Source: Helicobacter canis
Lineage (GTDB): Bacteria > Campylobacterota > Campylobacteria > Campylobacterales > Helicobacteraceae
Assembly (NCBI RefSeq): GCF_008693005.1
Contig: NZ_VXKE01000006.1
Location: 91,058-155,057 of the forward strand
Direction of reading: 5' to 3'
Length of the DNA: 64,000 bases
Shown here: positions 55,463 to 63,904 of the stretch, one piece after another
How the letters are laid out: every line of letters starts with the position of its first letter
Numbering within the stretch: the first letter of the stretch is position 1
Position numbers and translations under genes: made by a program
Notes under the pieces: model-generated
The model's input: the letters and a program-made list of their open reading frames with translations, nothing else
Database searches by the model: none
Told to the model about the DNA's origin: nothing

Positions 55463-55502
55463 ATTTTCTTAAATATTTGTATATACAATTATTTAAGAAA
55501 AT
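55463..55502. promoter_or_regulatory. 40-bp palindromic operator candidate upstream of the efflux operon
   Basis: ATTTTCTTAAATA at 55463-55475 and its mirror at the right end, with TTGTATATACAA in the centre, form a palindrome in which 19 of 20 base pairs match. It ends 16 bases before the TATAAT at 55519, overlapping the -35 region, which is where a repressor would block transcription. It is AT-rich with no loop, unlike a terminator. No regulator gene is adjacent. Confidence 0.7.
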
Positions 55503-55518
55503 ATTAAATTCTTTGTGT

Positions 55519-55524
55519 TATAAT
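55519..55524 (+). promoter_or_regulatory. -10 box of the hefABC operon
   Basis: TATAAT in GTGTTATAATCGCG, 55 bases before the start of the TolC-like gene. The remainder of the 55313-55578 gap, apart from the operator, shows nothing. Confidence 0.65.
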
Positions 55525-55578
55525 CGCGCTTCACTTTTTAAGCTACCAATTATAAATGATTAGAATCTAGGAGTTTCT

Positions 55579-57045
55579 ATGCGATATATGCGATATGGTA
55601 TTGCGCTACTACTTTGTGCCTATGCTTATGGGCTATCTTGGCAAGCTGCGCCATCACCAGTGCTAGAATCTAGCGCAAGCGTAAGTGTAAGCACCGCGCC
55701 TTCAAGCGAGCCTGCGAATGCACCAGCCACACAAGATGAGCCAGCCCTAGGGGTCAATGAGCTGCTTAAGCAAATCGATGATCTCACCAAAGATTCCGCC
55801 CAAAAAGTAGGGCTAAGAGACCTGCTAAGTGGCGCGGATAATAACTACTCCCTGCAAGCTCAAATGCTCCAAGCCCAATCAAACAAAAAAATCGCTTCAG
55901 TCGCTAAAGCGGCGTTTTTGCCTAGATTTGATGTCGATTATGGCTACCAGCACAACTACAAAACCATCGACAATATGATGCAGTTTGGTAACTTTGGTAA
56001 CTACCAAACCCAAGCAGCAAATGCGCGCTTCTCGCTTGATCTCTTTAGCGGCTTTAGCACCATCAATATGATCCGGGAGAAAAACGCCACCTACCGCTCA
56101 TCAGTCGCCGATGTAGAATACACTAAGCAAAGTATCTATCTCCAAGTGATCCAGCAGTATTACAGCTATTTCAACAATCTCTCCCAGCTCCTCTCGCTCA
56201 AACGCCAGCTTGATCAAGTGCGTGCGGATTTAGTGCGCACACAAAAGCTCTATGACTCTGGGCTCTCCACCATCGATGACCTAGAATCTTTGCGCTCGCA
56301 AGTCTCATCAAGCGAATACCAAATCGCTGATATGCGCCTAAGTGTGGAGCAAAATATCCTAATGCTAAAATACCTAACCAACATCGATTTTGATGGCTTA
56401 AAGCGCGAGGATCTCACCAACCCAGCTCTAAAAGACAATCTCGAGCGACAGGATATTATCTCGCTAAAAGAGCAGATCAACGCACTAAAATACCAAAACA
56501 AGCAGCAGCACTACTACCCCATTGTAACACTAAGCGACACCTACACTTGGCAGATCCAAAAGCCCGAGTATGTAACCAACCCCTCAAAGTTTGGCAGCGA
56601 TCCGGCGATGGCTTCGTTTTATCAAAGAATGTTCCCCACACACGCTAATACAATAGGGCTAAGCGTTACACTAAGGGTGTTTGATGATATAGGGGTGAGC
56701 TTTCAAAAGCAAGCCTTGCGCCTATCCCAGCTCGCCCAAGAAAAGCAGCTAGCCTACAAGCAAGCCGAAAAGACAAAAGATGAAATGCTCTATCGCAAGA
56801 CCCTTGAAGTCGCACGCTCTAAGATACTCTCTGCTGAAGCGAGCCTAAAGTCTGCGAACATTTCCTTTGACAATGTGCGCAAGAAGTATAACAACCAGCT
56901 TGTAAATTTCACTGACTATTTGCGCGCACTAAGCACTAAATACAATGCCGAAGCCACCTACAACCAAGCCCTAAACAACTACGAGCTGCAAAAGGCAAAC
57001 TACATCTTTTACAGCGGACAGCAAATCCAAGAGTATATTAAATAA
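55579..57045 (+). CDS. hefA: TolC-like outer-membrane efflux channel
   Basis: The outer-membrane part of an RND efflux system, 488 aa. It has a signal peptide (YGIALLLCAYAYGLSW), a Ser/Ala/Pro-rich linker and then two outer-membrane-efflux repeats with long coiled helices (LSQLLSLKRQLDQVRADLVR, IDDLESLRSQVSSSEYQI). AGGAG five bases before 55579 supports this ATG; a second one lies nine bases further. It is first in the hefABC-type operon, 9 bp before the next gene. It corresponds to HP0605 of H. pylori as I recall. Confidence 0.88.
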   Translation: MRYMRYGIALLLCAYAYGLSWQAAPSPVLESSASVSVSTAPSSEPANAPATQDEPALGVNELLKQIDDLTKDSAQKVGLRDLLSGADNNYSLQAQMLQAQSNKKIASVAKAAFLPRFDVDYGYQHNYKTIDNMMQFGNFGNYQTQAANARFSLDLFSGFSTINMIREKNATYRSSVADVEYTKQSIYLQVIQQYYSYFNNLSQLLSLKRQLDQVRADLVRTQKLYDSGLSTIDDLESLRSQVSSSEYQIADMRLSVEQNILMLKYLTNIDFDGLKREDLTNPALKDNLERQDIISLKEQINALKYQNKQQHYYPIVTLSDTYTWQIQKPEYVTNPSKFGSDPAMASFYQRMFPTHANTIGLSVTLRVFDDIGVSFQKQALRLSQLAQEKQLAYKQAEKTKDEMLYRKTLEVARSKILSAEASLKSANISFDNVRKKYNNQLVNFTDYLRALSTKYNAEATYNQALNNYELQKANYIFYSGQQIQEYIK

Positions 57046-57054
57046 GGAGACATA

Positions 57055-57762
57055 ATGAAGCAGATTCTACAAGCAGTGATGATAAGCGCACTTTGTGCAA
57101 GCGCGATCTATGCAGAAGAAGTGTATGCGATCTTTAATATCAAAGCCGTGCAAGATGCCAATCTAGCCCTTGATTCTGGTGGGATTGTCGATAAGATTCT
57201 AGTCGATGTAGATAGCGCGGTAAAAAAGGGAGATGTGCTACTAACACTTGCTAATAAAGACAAGTCCGCCCAGCTCCAAGCGATTAAAGAGCAATATCTC
57301 TTCGCCAAAAAGCAGTATGAGCGATATAGCAAAAGTGCTGATGTAGTCGATAAAAACACCCTAGATCAATACCACTCCAACTACAAAAAGCTAGAAGCTG
57401 ACTACAACTACTACCAATCAAGCTATGAGAAAAGTATCTTGCGCGCGCCCTTTAATGGCGTAATCGCTGAGAAGAAAATCGAAGTAGGCGATGGGGTGAG
57501 CGGGGCTTCTACCACACTCTTGCGCCTTGTAAGCACAAGCAAAAAAATCGTCTTGCAATTTGACTCCAAATACCAAGACAAAGTGCGTGTAGGGGATTTA
57601 TATGAGTATAGTGTCGATGGAGGTGGCGCGAAAAAGACTGCCACCATTACCAAAATCTACCCAGCAATCGACACTGCCACACGCAAGATGACTGCTGAAG
57701 CAGCCGTAGATAGCGCGATGACCCCCGGACTCTTTGGCGATGGCTTTATCAAAACACGCTAG
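57055..57762 (+). CDS. hefB: Periplasmic membrane-fusion protein of the RND pump
   Basis: A 235-aa adaptor, short for the family but like H. pylori HefB. The signal peptide ends ASAIYA. The lipoyl half-motif GGIVDKILVDVDSAVKKGDVL is followed by a helical hairpin (about 65-115) and the second half ILRAPFNGVIAEKKIEVGDG. It links HefC in the inner membrane to HefA. AAGGAG precedes the ATG. Confidence 0.88.
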   Translation: MKQILQAVMISALCASAIYAEEVYAIFNIKAVQDANLALDSGGIVDKILVDVDSAVKKGDVLLTLANKDKSAQLQAIKEQYLFAKKQYERYSKSADVVDKNTLDQYHSNYKKLEADYNYYQSSYEKSILRAPFNGVIAEKKIEVGDGVSGASTTLLRLVSTSKKIVLQFDSKYQDKVRVGDLYEYSVDGGGAKKTATITKIYPAIDTATRKMTAEAAVDSAMTPGLFGDGFIKTR

Positions 57763-57801
57763 ATTCTAGGCTTGGCATAAGGACAACCACAAAGGACAAC
57801 A

Positions 57802-60800
57802 ATGTATAAATTTGCTATCAATCGCCCCATTGCGACCTTGATGTTTTCTCTGGGGATTATATTTTTTGGCGTGCTTGGGTTTAAGAAGATTCCAACTGCG
57901 CTATTCCCCAACATTGACTTCCCCATCGTGCTAATTAGCACCGTGTATCCGGGGGCTTCACCCACAACCATTGAGAGTAAAGTAACTGACAAAGTCGAAG
58001 AGCAAGTGCTTGGTATTGATGGGCTTAAGCAAGTTACATCAATGAGCGTGCGCAATACCAGCCTTGTCATCGTGCAATTCCAGCTTGATAAGCCTATGGA
58101 TCAAGCAGTAAGCGATGTGATCAACAAAGTCTCATCAGTTACCTTTACTGATGCAGATATTCGCAAGCCAGCCATTGATAAGATCGACACCAATGGGCAG
58201 GCGATCATCTCGCTTTTCCTTAGCAGCGCGACCCACTCCCAGCCAGATTTGATGAAGCACGCAGATAATATCATCAAACCTCAGCTACAAAAGGTAAGCG
58301 GAGTCGGGGGCGTGCAGCTAAATGGCTACCGAGAACGACAGGTGAGAATCTACCCCGACCCAACCCTAATGGCAAAATACAATATCACCTACCCACAAAT
58401 CGCCCAAGCTATCGGTAGAGAAAACACCGAGCTTGATGGTGGGCGCATTGTCAATGAAACAAGTGAGTTTGCCATCACCACCGATGGCAATAGCCCAAGT
58501 GTGGAAAAAGTCGGCGATATTCGTATCACGGATAATCTTTTGCTCCGCGATGTTGCTGTGGTAGAAGATGGGCTAGAAGAGTATAAAACCTACGCGGCAT
58601 TTGATGGCGTGGGCGGGGTGATTATGGAAGTGCAGAAGATTTCTGGGGCAAATGATATAGCCATAGCTGATGGCGTGTATAAAGCCCTGCCGATGATCCA
58701 AGCAGTAAGCCCGGGCTATGATGTGCGGACATTCCTAGATACCACAGAGTTTATCCGCGCAAGCTTGCACGATATTGAAGTGGATTTGATTTTAGGGGGG
58801 ATTTTGGCGGTGAGCATTGTGTTTGTCTTCTTGCGCAATGTAACAATCACACTTGTCTCAGCGATCTCTATCCCCATTTCTGTGCTTGGGACATTTGCGC
58901 TTGTGCAGATGATGGGCTACTCGCTTAATATGCTCACAATGATGGCTATCACGCTCTCCATTGGGATTATCATCGATGATGCGATTGTCGTTATTGAAAA
59001 TATCCACAAAAAGCTAGAATCTGGTATGCAAAAGCGTGAGGCGGCATATCAGGGCGTGCGCGAAATTGCCTTTGCGATTTTTGCTATTTCTGCGATGTTG
59101 CTCTCAGTCTTTATCCCTGTGGGGAATATGTCTGGGATTATCGGCAAGTTTTTCCAAAGCTTTGGGATCACTGTGGCTCTTGCCATTGGTGTCTCCTATA
59201 TCGTGGTAATGACCGTAGTGCCTATGGCAAGCTCGCTTGTAGTAAGCCCCAAGCAGTCTAGATTCTACCACTGGAGTGAGCCGTATTTTGTCAAAATGCA
59301 AGACGCTTATGCTAGGACGCTTAAAGTCGTAATGAAGCAAAAGACCTTAGTAACAATCCTAGTCTTTGGTATCTTCGCTGGCTCTATTGTCGTGCTAAGT
59401 AAGCTTGGTATGGACTTTATGCTTAAAGAAGATCGCTCACAGATGTATTTCTGGGTGCAGACAAAGCCGGGTATTAGTATCTATGATATGCGCAAGAAAA
59501 CAGAAGCCCTGCAAAGAGCCATTATGGCGGACTCTGCCAATGTAGAATACACCACAATCCAAGTCGCCTACGGCAAAACGCAAAACACCAACAAATCCAA
59601 AATCTATGTCAAGCTAAAAAACGAAAAACAGCGCAATGTCGATCAATTTGTCTGGGCAAGAAATATGGCAAAGACGCTTTACACCCTGCCTGAAGCACAG
59701 GGGCTTGTGATTATCCCAGCAGAAGTCCCACTTATTGGCGGAGGGGATAACTCCGCCTTGCAAGTAGTCATCTACTCGCCATCTCAAGCCCTTGTTGATG
59801 AGAGTGCTGCAAAGCTTAAGTCTATGCTCCTTGAGGGCGCGCTTAAAGGTAGCGTGGAAGGATATCACGAGAGTGTATCAGACTGGTCTCCAGAGTATCG
59901 TCTGCATATCCTGCGTCAAAATGCCAACCAATATGGCATAACAGCCCAAGATATAGGGCAGGCGATTAGCTCGGCATTTGCCGGAGAAAACAAAGTAGGC
60001 TACTACAAAGAAAATGGCAAAGAATACAGCATAACCTTGCGCGTGCCAGATAATCGCCGCTTAAGCGTAGAAGATATTAAGCGCATACAGATTAAAACCG
60101 CTAGCGGAGAGAGTGTGTTTATCGATGGGCTTGTAGAGATAGAAGAATCAAGTATGCCCTCCATCATCAATCGCTACAATCGCCAGCGCAGTATCACTAT
60201 CTATGCCAACCCAGCAGAAAAAGATGGCAAAAAGGTCGATCTAGGCACACTGCTTCGCACCATTGATGAAAAGCGCGCAGAGTGGGCAGAAGAGGGTGTG
60301 GGCTATGTCTTTAGCGGAGAAGCGGACAACCTAGCAGAAACACAAGAAGCCTTTGCCATTGCCGTGGCGACAGCCTTTGTGCTAATCTACCTAATCCTAG
60401 CGGCGTTGTATGAGTCGATTTTAGAGCCAATTATCATTATGGTAACAATGCCTCTAAGCTTCTCTGGTGCGTTTTTCGCGCTAGGGCTTGTGGGGCAGCC
60501 ACTTAGTATGTTTTCACTTATGGGGCTTATCTTGCTTATAGGTATGGTGGGGAAAAACGCCACCTTGCTCATTGATGTGGCAAATGAAAAGCGTGAAGAG
60601 GGGTATAGTATAGCCGATGCGATCCTTTTAGCAGGGGAGCTACGCTTGCGCCCAATCCTTATGACAACCATTGCTATGGTCTTTGGTATGCTGCCCCTAG
60701 CCTTTGCCACAGGGCAGGGCTCATCGATGAAGTCTGCCATTGGGATTTGTATGATTGGCGGGCTTATTGTCTCAATGTTTTTAAGCTTGCTTATCGTGCC

Positions 60801-60882
60801 GGTGTTTTACAGAATCCTAGCTCCAATTGATGATAAAATCAAAAAGTTCTATAAAGTATCTAGGGATCAAATGCTTGCATAA
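57802..60882 (+). CDS. hefC: RND inner-membrane multidrug efflux transporter
   Basis: A 1026-aa proton-driven transporter with twelve membrane helices and two periplasmic porter loops. It opens MYKFAINRPIATLMFSLGII. The TM4 proton-relay motif GIIIDDAIVVIENI contains the paired Asp, and the later block is GLILLIGMVGKNATLLIDVA. It corresponds to HefC (HP0607), which gives antibiotic and bile resistance. Two tandem AAGGACAAC ribosome-like sites (57779 and 57792) precede the ATG. Confidence 0.94.
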   Translation: MYKFAINRPIATLMFSLGIIFFGVLGFKKIPTALFPNIDFPIVLISTVYPGASPTTIESKVTDKVEEQVLGIDGLKQVTSMSVRNTSLVIVQFQLDKPMDQAVSDVINKVSSVTFTDADIRKPAIDKIDTNGQAIISLFLSSATHSQPDLMKHADNIIKPQLQKVSGVGGVQLNGYRERQVRIYPDPTLMAKYNITYPQIAQAIGRENTELDGGRIVNETSEFAITTDGNSPSVEKVGDIRITDNLLLRDVAVVEDGLEEYKTYAAFDGVGGVIMEVQKISGANDIAIADGVYKALPMIQAVSPGYDVRTFLDTTEFIRASLHDIEVDLILGGILAVSIVFVFLRNVTITLVSAISIPISVLGTFALVQMMGYSLNMLTMMAITLSIGIIIDDAIVVIENIHKKLESGMQKREAAYQGVREIAFAIFAISAMLLSVFIPVGNMSGIIGKFFQSFGITVALAIGVSYIVVMTVVPMASSLVVSPKQSRFYHWSEPYFVKMQDAYARTLKVVMKQKTLVTILVFGIFAGSIVVLSKLGMDFMLKEDRSQMYFWVQTKPGISIYDMRKKTEALQRAIMADSANVEYTTIQVAYGKTQNTNKSKIYVKLKNEKQRNVDQFVWARNMAKTLYTLPEAQGLVIIPAEVPLIGGGDNSALQVVIYSPSQALVDESAAKLKSMLLEGALKGSVEGYHESVSDWSPEYRLHILRQNANQYGITAQDIGQAISSAFAGENKVGYYKENGKEYSITLRVPDNRRLSVEDIKRIQIKTASGESVFIDGLVEIEESSMPSIINRYNRQRSITIYANPAEKDGKKVDLGTLLRTIDEKRAEWAEEGVGYVFSGEADNLAETQEAFAIAVATAFVLIYLILAALYESILEPIIIMVTMPLSFSGAFFALGLVGQPLSMFSLMGLILLIGMVGKNATLLIDVANEKREEGYSIADAILLAGELRLRPILMTTIAMVFGMLPLAFATGQGSSMKSAIGICMIGGLIVSMFLSLLIVPVFYRILAPIDDKIKKFYKVSRDQMLA

Positions 60883-60891
60883 GGATAGCAA

Positions 60892-61500
60892 GTGCGTAGC
60901 ATAATACAAATTAGCCTAGTAGCCCTAGCGTGCTTTGTGTGCCTGCAAGCCACCCCACTAGAATCCAAACTTAAAGCCCCTACTTCACAAGTATTTGTGG
61001 GGGCAGGTGCGCTGCTAGCATTCCAGCAAGACTTAGACCCAAGCAGCAAGCCCACCGCTACCTACCCTGCCCTAAGCATATCCGCGCGTGGCGGATATCA
61101 ATACAGATTTTTTACTCCACTAATCGTGCGCTTGTATTTAGACTATACAATGAGTATGCGCCCTACTGGACTTGAGAGCATTACGACTTCAAGCTTCCTT
61201 GTCAATAGTGATGTTGTGTCGTATTTTTACACACTTGGCTCGGTGGATTTTGGGCTCTTTGCTGGGGTGGGGCTTGGGATTGGCACTTATGGCAAAGAAG
61301 TGCAAGAAGACCCTAGCACACTAGACTCTGTGCTAGCAAAGGGCTTTAGCGCGTTTGTCAATGGCGGCTTAAGTGTGCTGTTTGCTAGCACTCACCGCCT
61401 AGAGCTTGGTGTGAAGCTTCCTATCACAAAGCTAGAGCTAGCACCCACTAGAGCCTACCAAGATACACACTTACTTTTGATATATGACTATGTGTTTTAA
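60892..61500 (+). CDS. Predicted outer-membrane beta-barrel protein
   Basis: A 202-aa protein with a signal peptide (SIIQISLVALACFVCLQA). Alternating hydrophobic strands (GGYQYRFFTPLIVRLYLDY, VDFGLFAGVGLGIGTYG) follow, with a C-terminal aromatic residue (LLLIYDYVF), the usual signal for outer-membrane assembly. It resembles small Helicobacter outer-membrane proteins; I do not recognise a named family. The start is GTG with AAGGA six bases upstream, 9 bp after hefC, so it may be the fourth gene of the efflux operon. It overlaps the rnr stop by 4 bp tail to tail. Confidence 0.7.
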   Translation: MRSIIQISLVALACFVCLQATPLESKLKAPTSQVFVGAGALLAFQQDLDPSSKPTATYPALSISARGGYQYRFFTPLIVRLYLDYTMSMRPTGLESITTSSFLVNSDVVSYFYTLGSVDFGLFAGVGLGIGTYGKEVQEDPSTLDSVLAKGFSAFVNGGLSVLFASTHRLELGVKLPITKLELAPTRAYQDTHLLLIYDYVF

Positions 61501-63764
61501 GGGATTTGCACATAGATTCTAGCAGCGATGAGATCTACTCGCTCTATCACTGCAGTGTAAATGCCCTCACGCATAAGCTCACAGCTACTTTGAGAGATGA
61601 CTACGCGTGCTCCTTGGAGCAGTGGAGCTGCTTTGTGGGATCGCGCTTGCTTGGCTGTTTTTGTATGGATTACTAAAGAAGCTGCGGCTGCGCCTTGCTT
61701 TGCCACGCCGCCGTTGTCGGCTCGCAATGACAAGGAAGCTGATTGTTTAAAATCGCCTTGATTGTCTTCTTTAAGGATTCTAGGAATTGCGGTGGGGCTG
61801 TGGGAGCTTTGCGGATTTTGGGGAAGGTTAGCGAACTTGGCGTTCGTGCCTTTCACAAAATCCGCAACACTGCCGCATTGCTCACCCAAAGCCGAATCCC
61901 CCGCACAGACCACACCAAATGTCGGATACCTCTCATCAACCACACACACCTGCACCACCGCCCCCATTAGTGCTTGCGCTTCTCGCGCGTATTTTCTGTC
62001 CTTAAACTCCGCTTCTGCCCTAGAGATCTGCCGCTCTCTTTCATTGAGCAGCGGAATCATCGCACTACTAGATTCTAGGGCATAGGCGACTTGCTTGCGC
62101 GCTTTGCTCCCTAGAGTAGTGGGCGCATTTGCCACAACTACGCGCTTAGGATTATCACGCATTGCGATTTTTAGCAAGCGGTGGGCGATTAGATCGCTAT
62201 ATCGGCGAATGGGCGAAGTGAAATGCGTATAAGCCTCAAACCCTAGCCCAAAGTGTGCTTCCTTTTTATCTGTATAGCGCGCTTCTTTCTGGGCTTTGAT
62301 GATTAGGGTATCTAGCTGCTTGCGCGCACTCTCCCCGCGCTTTAGGGCTTCTTTTTGCAAGGCTTGTATTTGGGCGTGGAGATTGGAGCTTTTGATCGTG
62401 TAGCCTAGCTCTTTGGCTTGCGAAAACAGCGCATAAATCCTATCATCACTTGGAGGCTCGTGCGCGCGGTATATCCCGCCATCTTCACAGGTACCTGCTA
62501 GCACTTGTGCGCTTAAGATATTTGCCAAAAGCATTGACTCTTCTATGAGAGAGTGGCTAGGGCAGGCAGCGTGCGTGTGGATAGACTCTATCGTGCCTTG
62601 GGGGTTTAGGCGCATAGTGGTATCACTAGTTATAAAGTCATAGCCCTTTTCTAGTCGCTTTGCCTTTAGCCTTTGGGTAATGGCGTGCAAATCACACAGC
62701 CAAGAGAAGCGCGCAAGGTTAGATTCTAGCTCGCAAGCTAGCCTCCTAGAATCTAAAATCGCTTGCGCTTGCTCATAGCTAATATTCGCGCGGGGGGTGA
62801 TGAGTGCTTCATAGAGCTTAGCAGATCTAGGGAGCTTGGTGCGCCTATGTAGCGCAATCTCCCACACAAGTGCTAGCTTAGGCTCATTAGCGCGCAAGGA
62901 GCAAAGAGACTGGCTCAAAGCATTTGGCAGCATAGGGTAGCAAATATGCGGGAAGTATAGGCTAAAGCAGCGCGCTTTTGCCTGTGTATCTAGCTCGGTG
63001 TTTGGCAGCACATATTCACTCACATCAGCGATAGCGATATAGAGTGTATGGGAGTCTTGATCCCAAAACACCGCATCATCGTGGTCTTTGGCATCACTTG
63101 GATCAATGGTGATAAAGGGCTTATCGCAGAGATTAGCCCTCTCTGGGTAGCAGCTCACATCGACATCGCCAAAGCTCTTGGTGAAAGCTTGTGCAGCTTG
63201 GCTAAAGCTATCAGCGAAATTATATTTAGCTAGGATAAGCTTCTCATCAATGCTAGGGTCAAGCAAAGAGCCCAAAACCTTTGTAATCTGTCCAGCACTA
63301 TACTCAAGCACGCAATACTTAGGCAAGGCGCGCAAAGACTTTTGCGAAAATGGCAAGGAGATGGGCTCTAGGCTTTTGCAGTCTAGGGCGATGATTTTGC
63401 CCCTTTTTTGCACAAGACATAGCAGCCTTGAAGCGGGCGCACTAGAGCGGTTAAGCACTTTTATAAGCCTAGGCTCTTTGGGCTTAGTGAGTAGCAGCAC
63501 CAAGTCGCCATCAGCAAGCGCATTAGCGCGCCTATCTCTCCCGCTCCGTAAGCGTAGCCTCCTGTCCTTTGGGCTAGCGATATTGTGCGCGAAGAGCCCG
63601 CCGCTATTTTTATGGACTCTTGCTAGCATAAATACAGGGGCAAGCCTATACAGCCTAGAGTCTTTAGCGATCGCCCCGCAAGCGCGCAGCTGCTCATACA
63701 CGCTGGCAAATTTCTTGGGTATATCACGCCTACCCACCACAAGACTTACTAGAAACTCCTCCAC
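61497..63764 (-). CDS. rnr: Ribonuclease R (RNB-family exoribonuclease) with a repeat insertion in the C-terminal part
   Basis: A 3'-5' exoribonuclease, 755 aa. The catalytic RNB domain has FITIDPSDAKDHDDAVFWD with the metal-binding Asp residues, IADVSEYV, FPHICYPMLPNALSQSLCSL and the C-terminal block HFTSPIRRYSDLIAHRLL. The S1-like C-terminal domain starts GAVVQVCVVDERYPTFGVV. It is then interrupted by about 85 repeat-encoded residues (VKGTNAKFANLPQNPQSSH) before resuming with GARVVISQSSCELMREG. The insert could weaken RNA binding. Without it the length is near 670. Confidence 0.9.
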   Translation of the reverse strand: MEEFLVSLVVGRRDIPKKFASVYEQLRACGAIAKDSRLYRLAPVFMLARVHKNSGGLFAHNIASPKDRRLRLRSGRDRRANALADGDLVLLLTKPKEPRLIKVLNRSSAPASRLLCLVQKRGKIIALDCKSLEPISLPFSQKSLRALPKYCVLEYSAGQITKVLGSLLDPSIDEKLILAKYNFADSFSQAAQAFTKSFGDVDVSCYPERANLCDKPFITIDPSDAKDHDDAVFWDQDSHTLYIAIADVSEYVLPNTELDTQAKARCFSLYFPHICYPMLPNALSQSLCSLRANEPKLALVWEIALHRRTKLPRSAKLYEALITPRANISYEQAQAILDSRRLACELESNLARFSWLCDLHAITQRLKAKRLEKGYDFITSDTTMRLNPQGTIESIHTHAACPSHSLIEESMLLANILSAQVLAGTCEDGGIYRAHEPPSDDRIYALFSQAKELGYTIKSSNLHAQIQALQKEALKRGESARKQLDTLIIKAQKEARYTDKKEAHFGLGFEAYTHFTSPIRRYSDLIAHRLLKIAMRDNPKRVVVANAPTTLGSKARKQVAYALESSSAMIPLLNERERQISRAEAEFKDRKYAREAQALMGAVVQVCVVDERYPTFGVVCAGDSALGEQCGSVADFVKGTNAKFANLPQNPQSSHSPTAIPRILKEDNQGDFKQSASLSLRADNGGVAKQGAAAASLVIHTKTAKQARSHKAAPLLQGARVVISQSSCELMREGIYTAVIERVDLIAARIYVQIP
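61650..61905 (-). repeat. Composite repeat cassette inserted in frame in RNase R
   Basis: A family A arm at 61700-61732 and a family C module at 61776-61905 (GGTGGGGCTGTGGGAGC, GCATTGCTCACCCAAAGCC). It is read as SALGEQCGSVADF … PTAIPRILKEDN, the same frame used by waaF and the Gfo/Idh gene. Confidence 0.85.
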
Positions 63765-63792
63765 ACAGCTATCCTTACAAACATACTATGCC

Positions 63793-63798
63793 ATTATA
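63793..63798 (-). promoter_or_regulatory. -10 box of rnr
   Basis: TATAAT on the minus strand, 29 bases upstream of the RNase R start. Confidence 0.55.
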
Positions 63799-63867
63799 GT
63801 AGCATTAAGGTCCTTAAAGGCTCTTAGCACGCGCTTGGCATAGCCACACACTTAAGGTATTCTAAGC

Positions 63868-63873
63868 TATAAT
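63868..63873 (+). promoter_or_regulatory. -10 box of the MBOAT gene
   Basis: TATAAT on the plus strand, 32 bases before the ATG at 63905. Confidence 0.55.
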
Positions 63874-63904
63874 CACAGCCACTCCCCCACACCAAAGGAC
63901 CTAA

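Noticed and set aside
55463..55502. Palindrome as a transcription terminator of aroE
   Set aside because: About 150 bases past the aroE stop, AT-rich, no loop, and placed just upstream of a -10 box.
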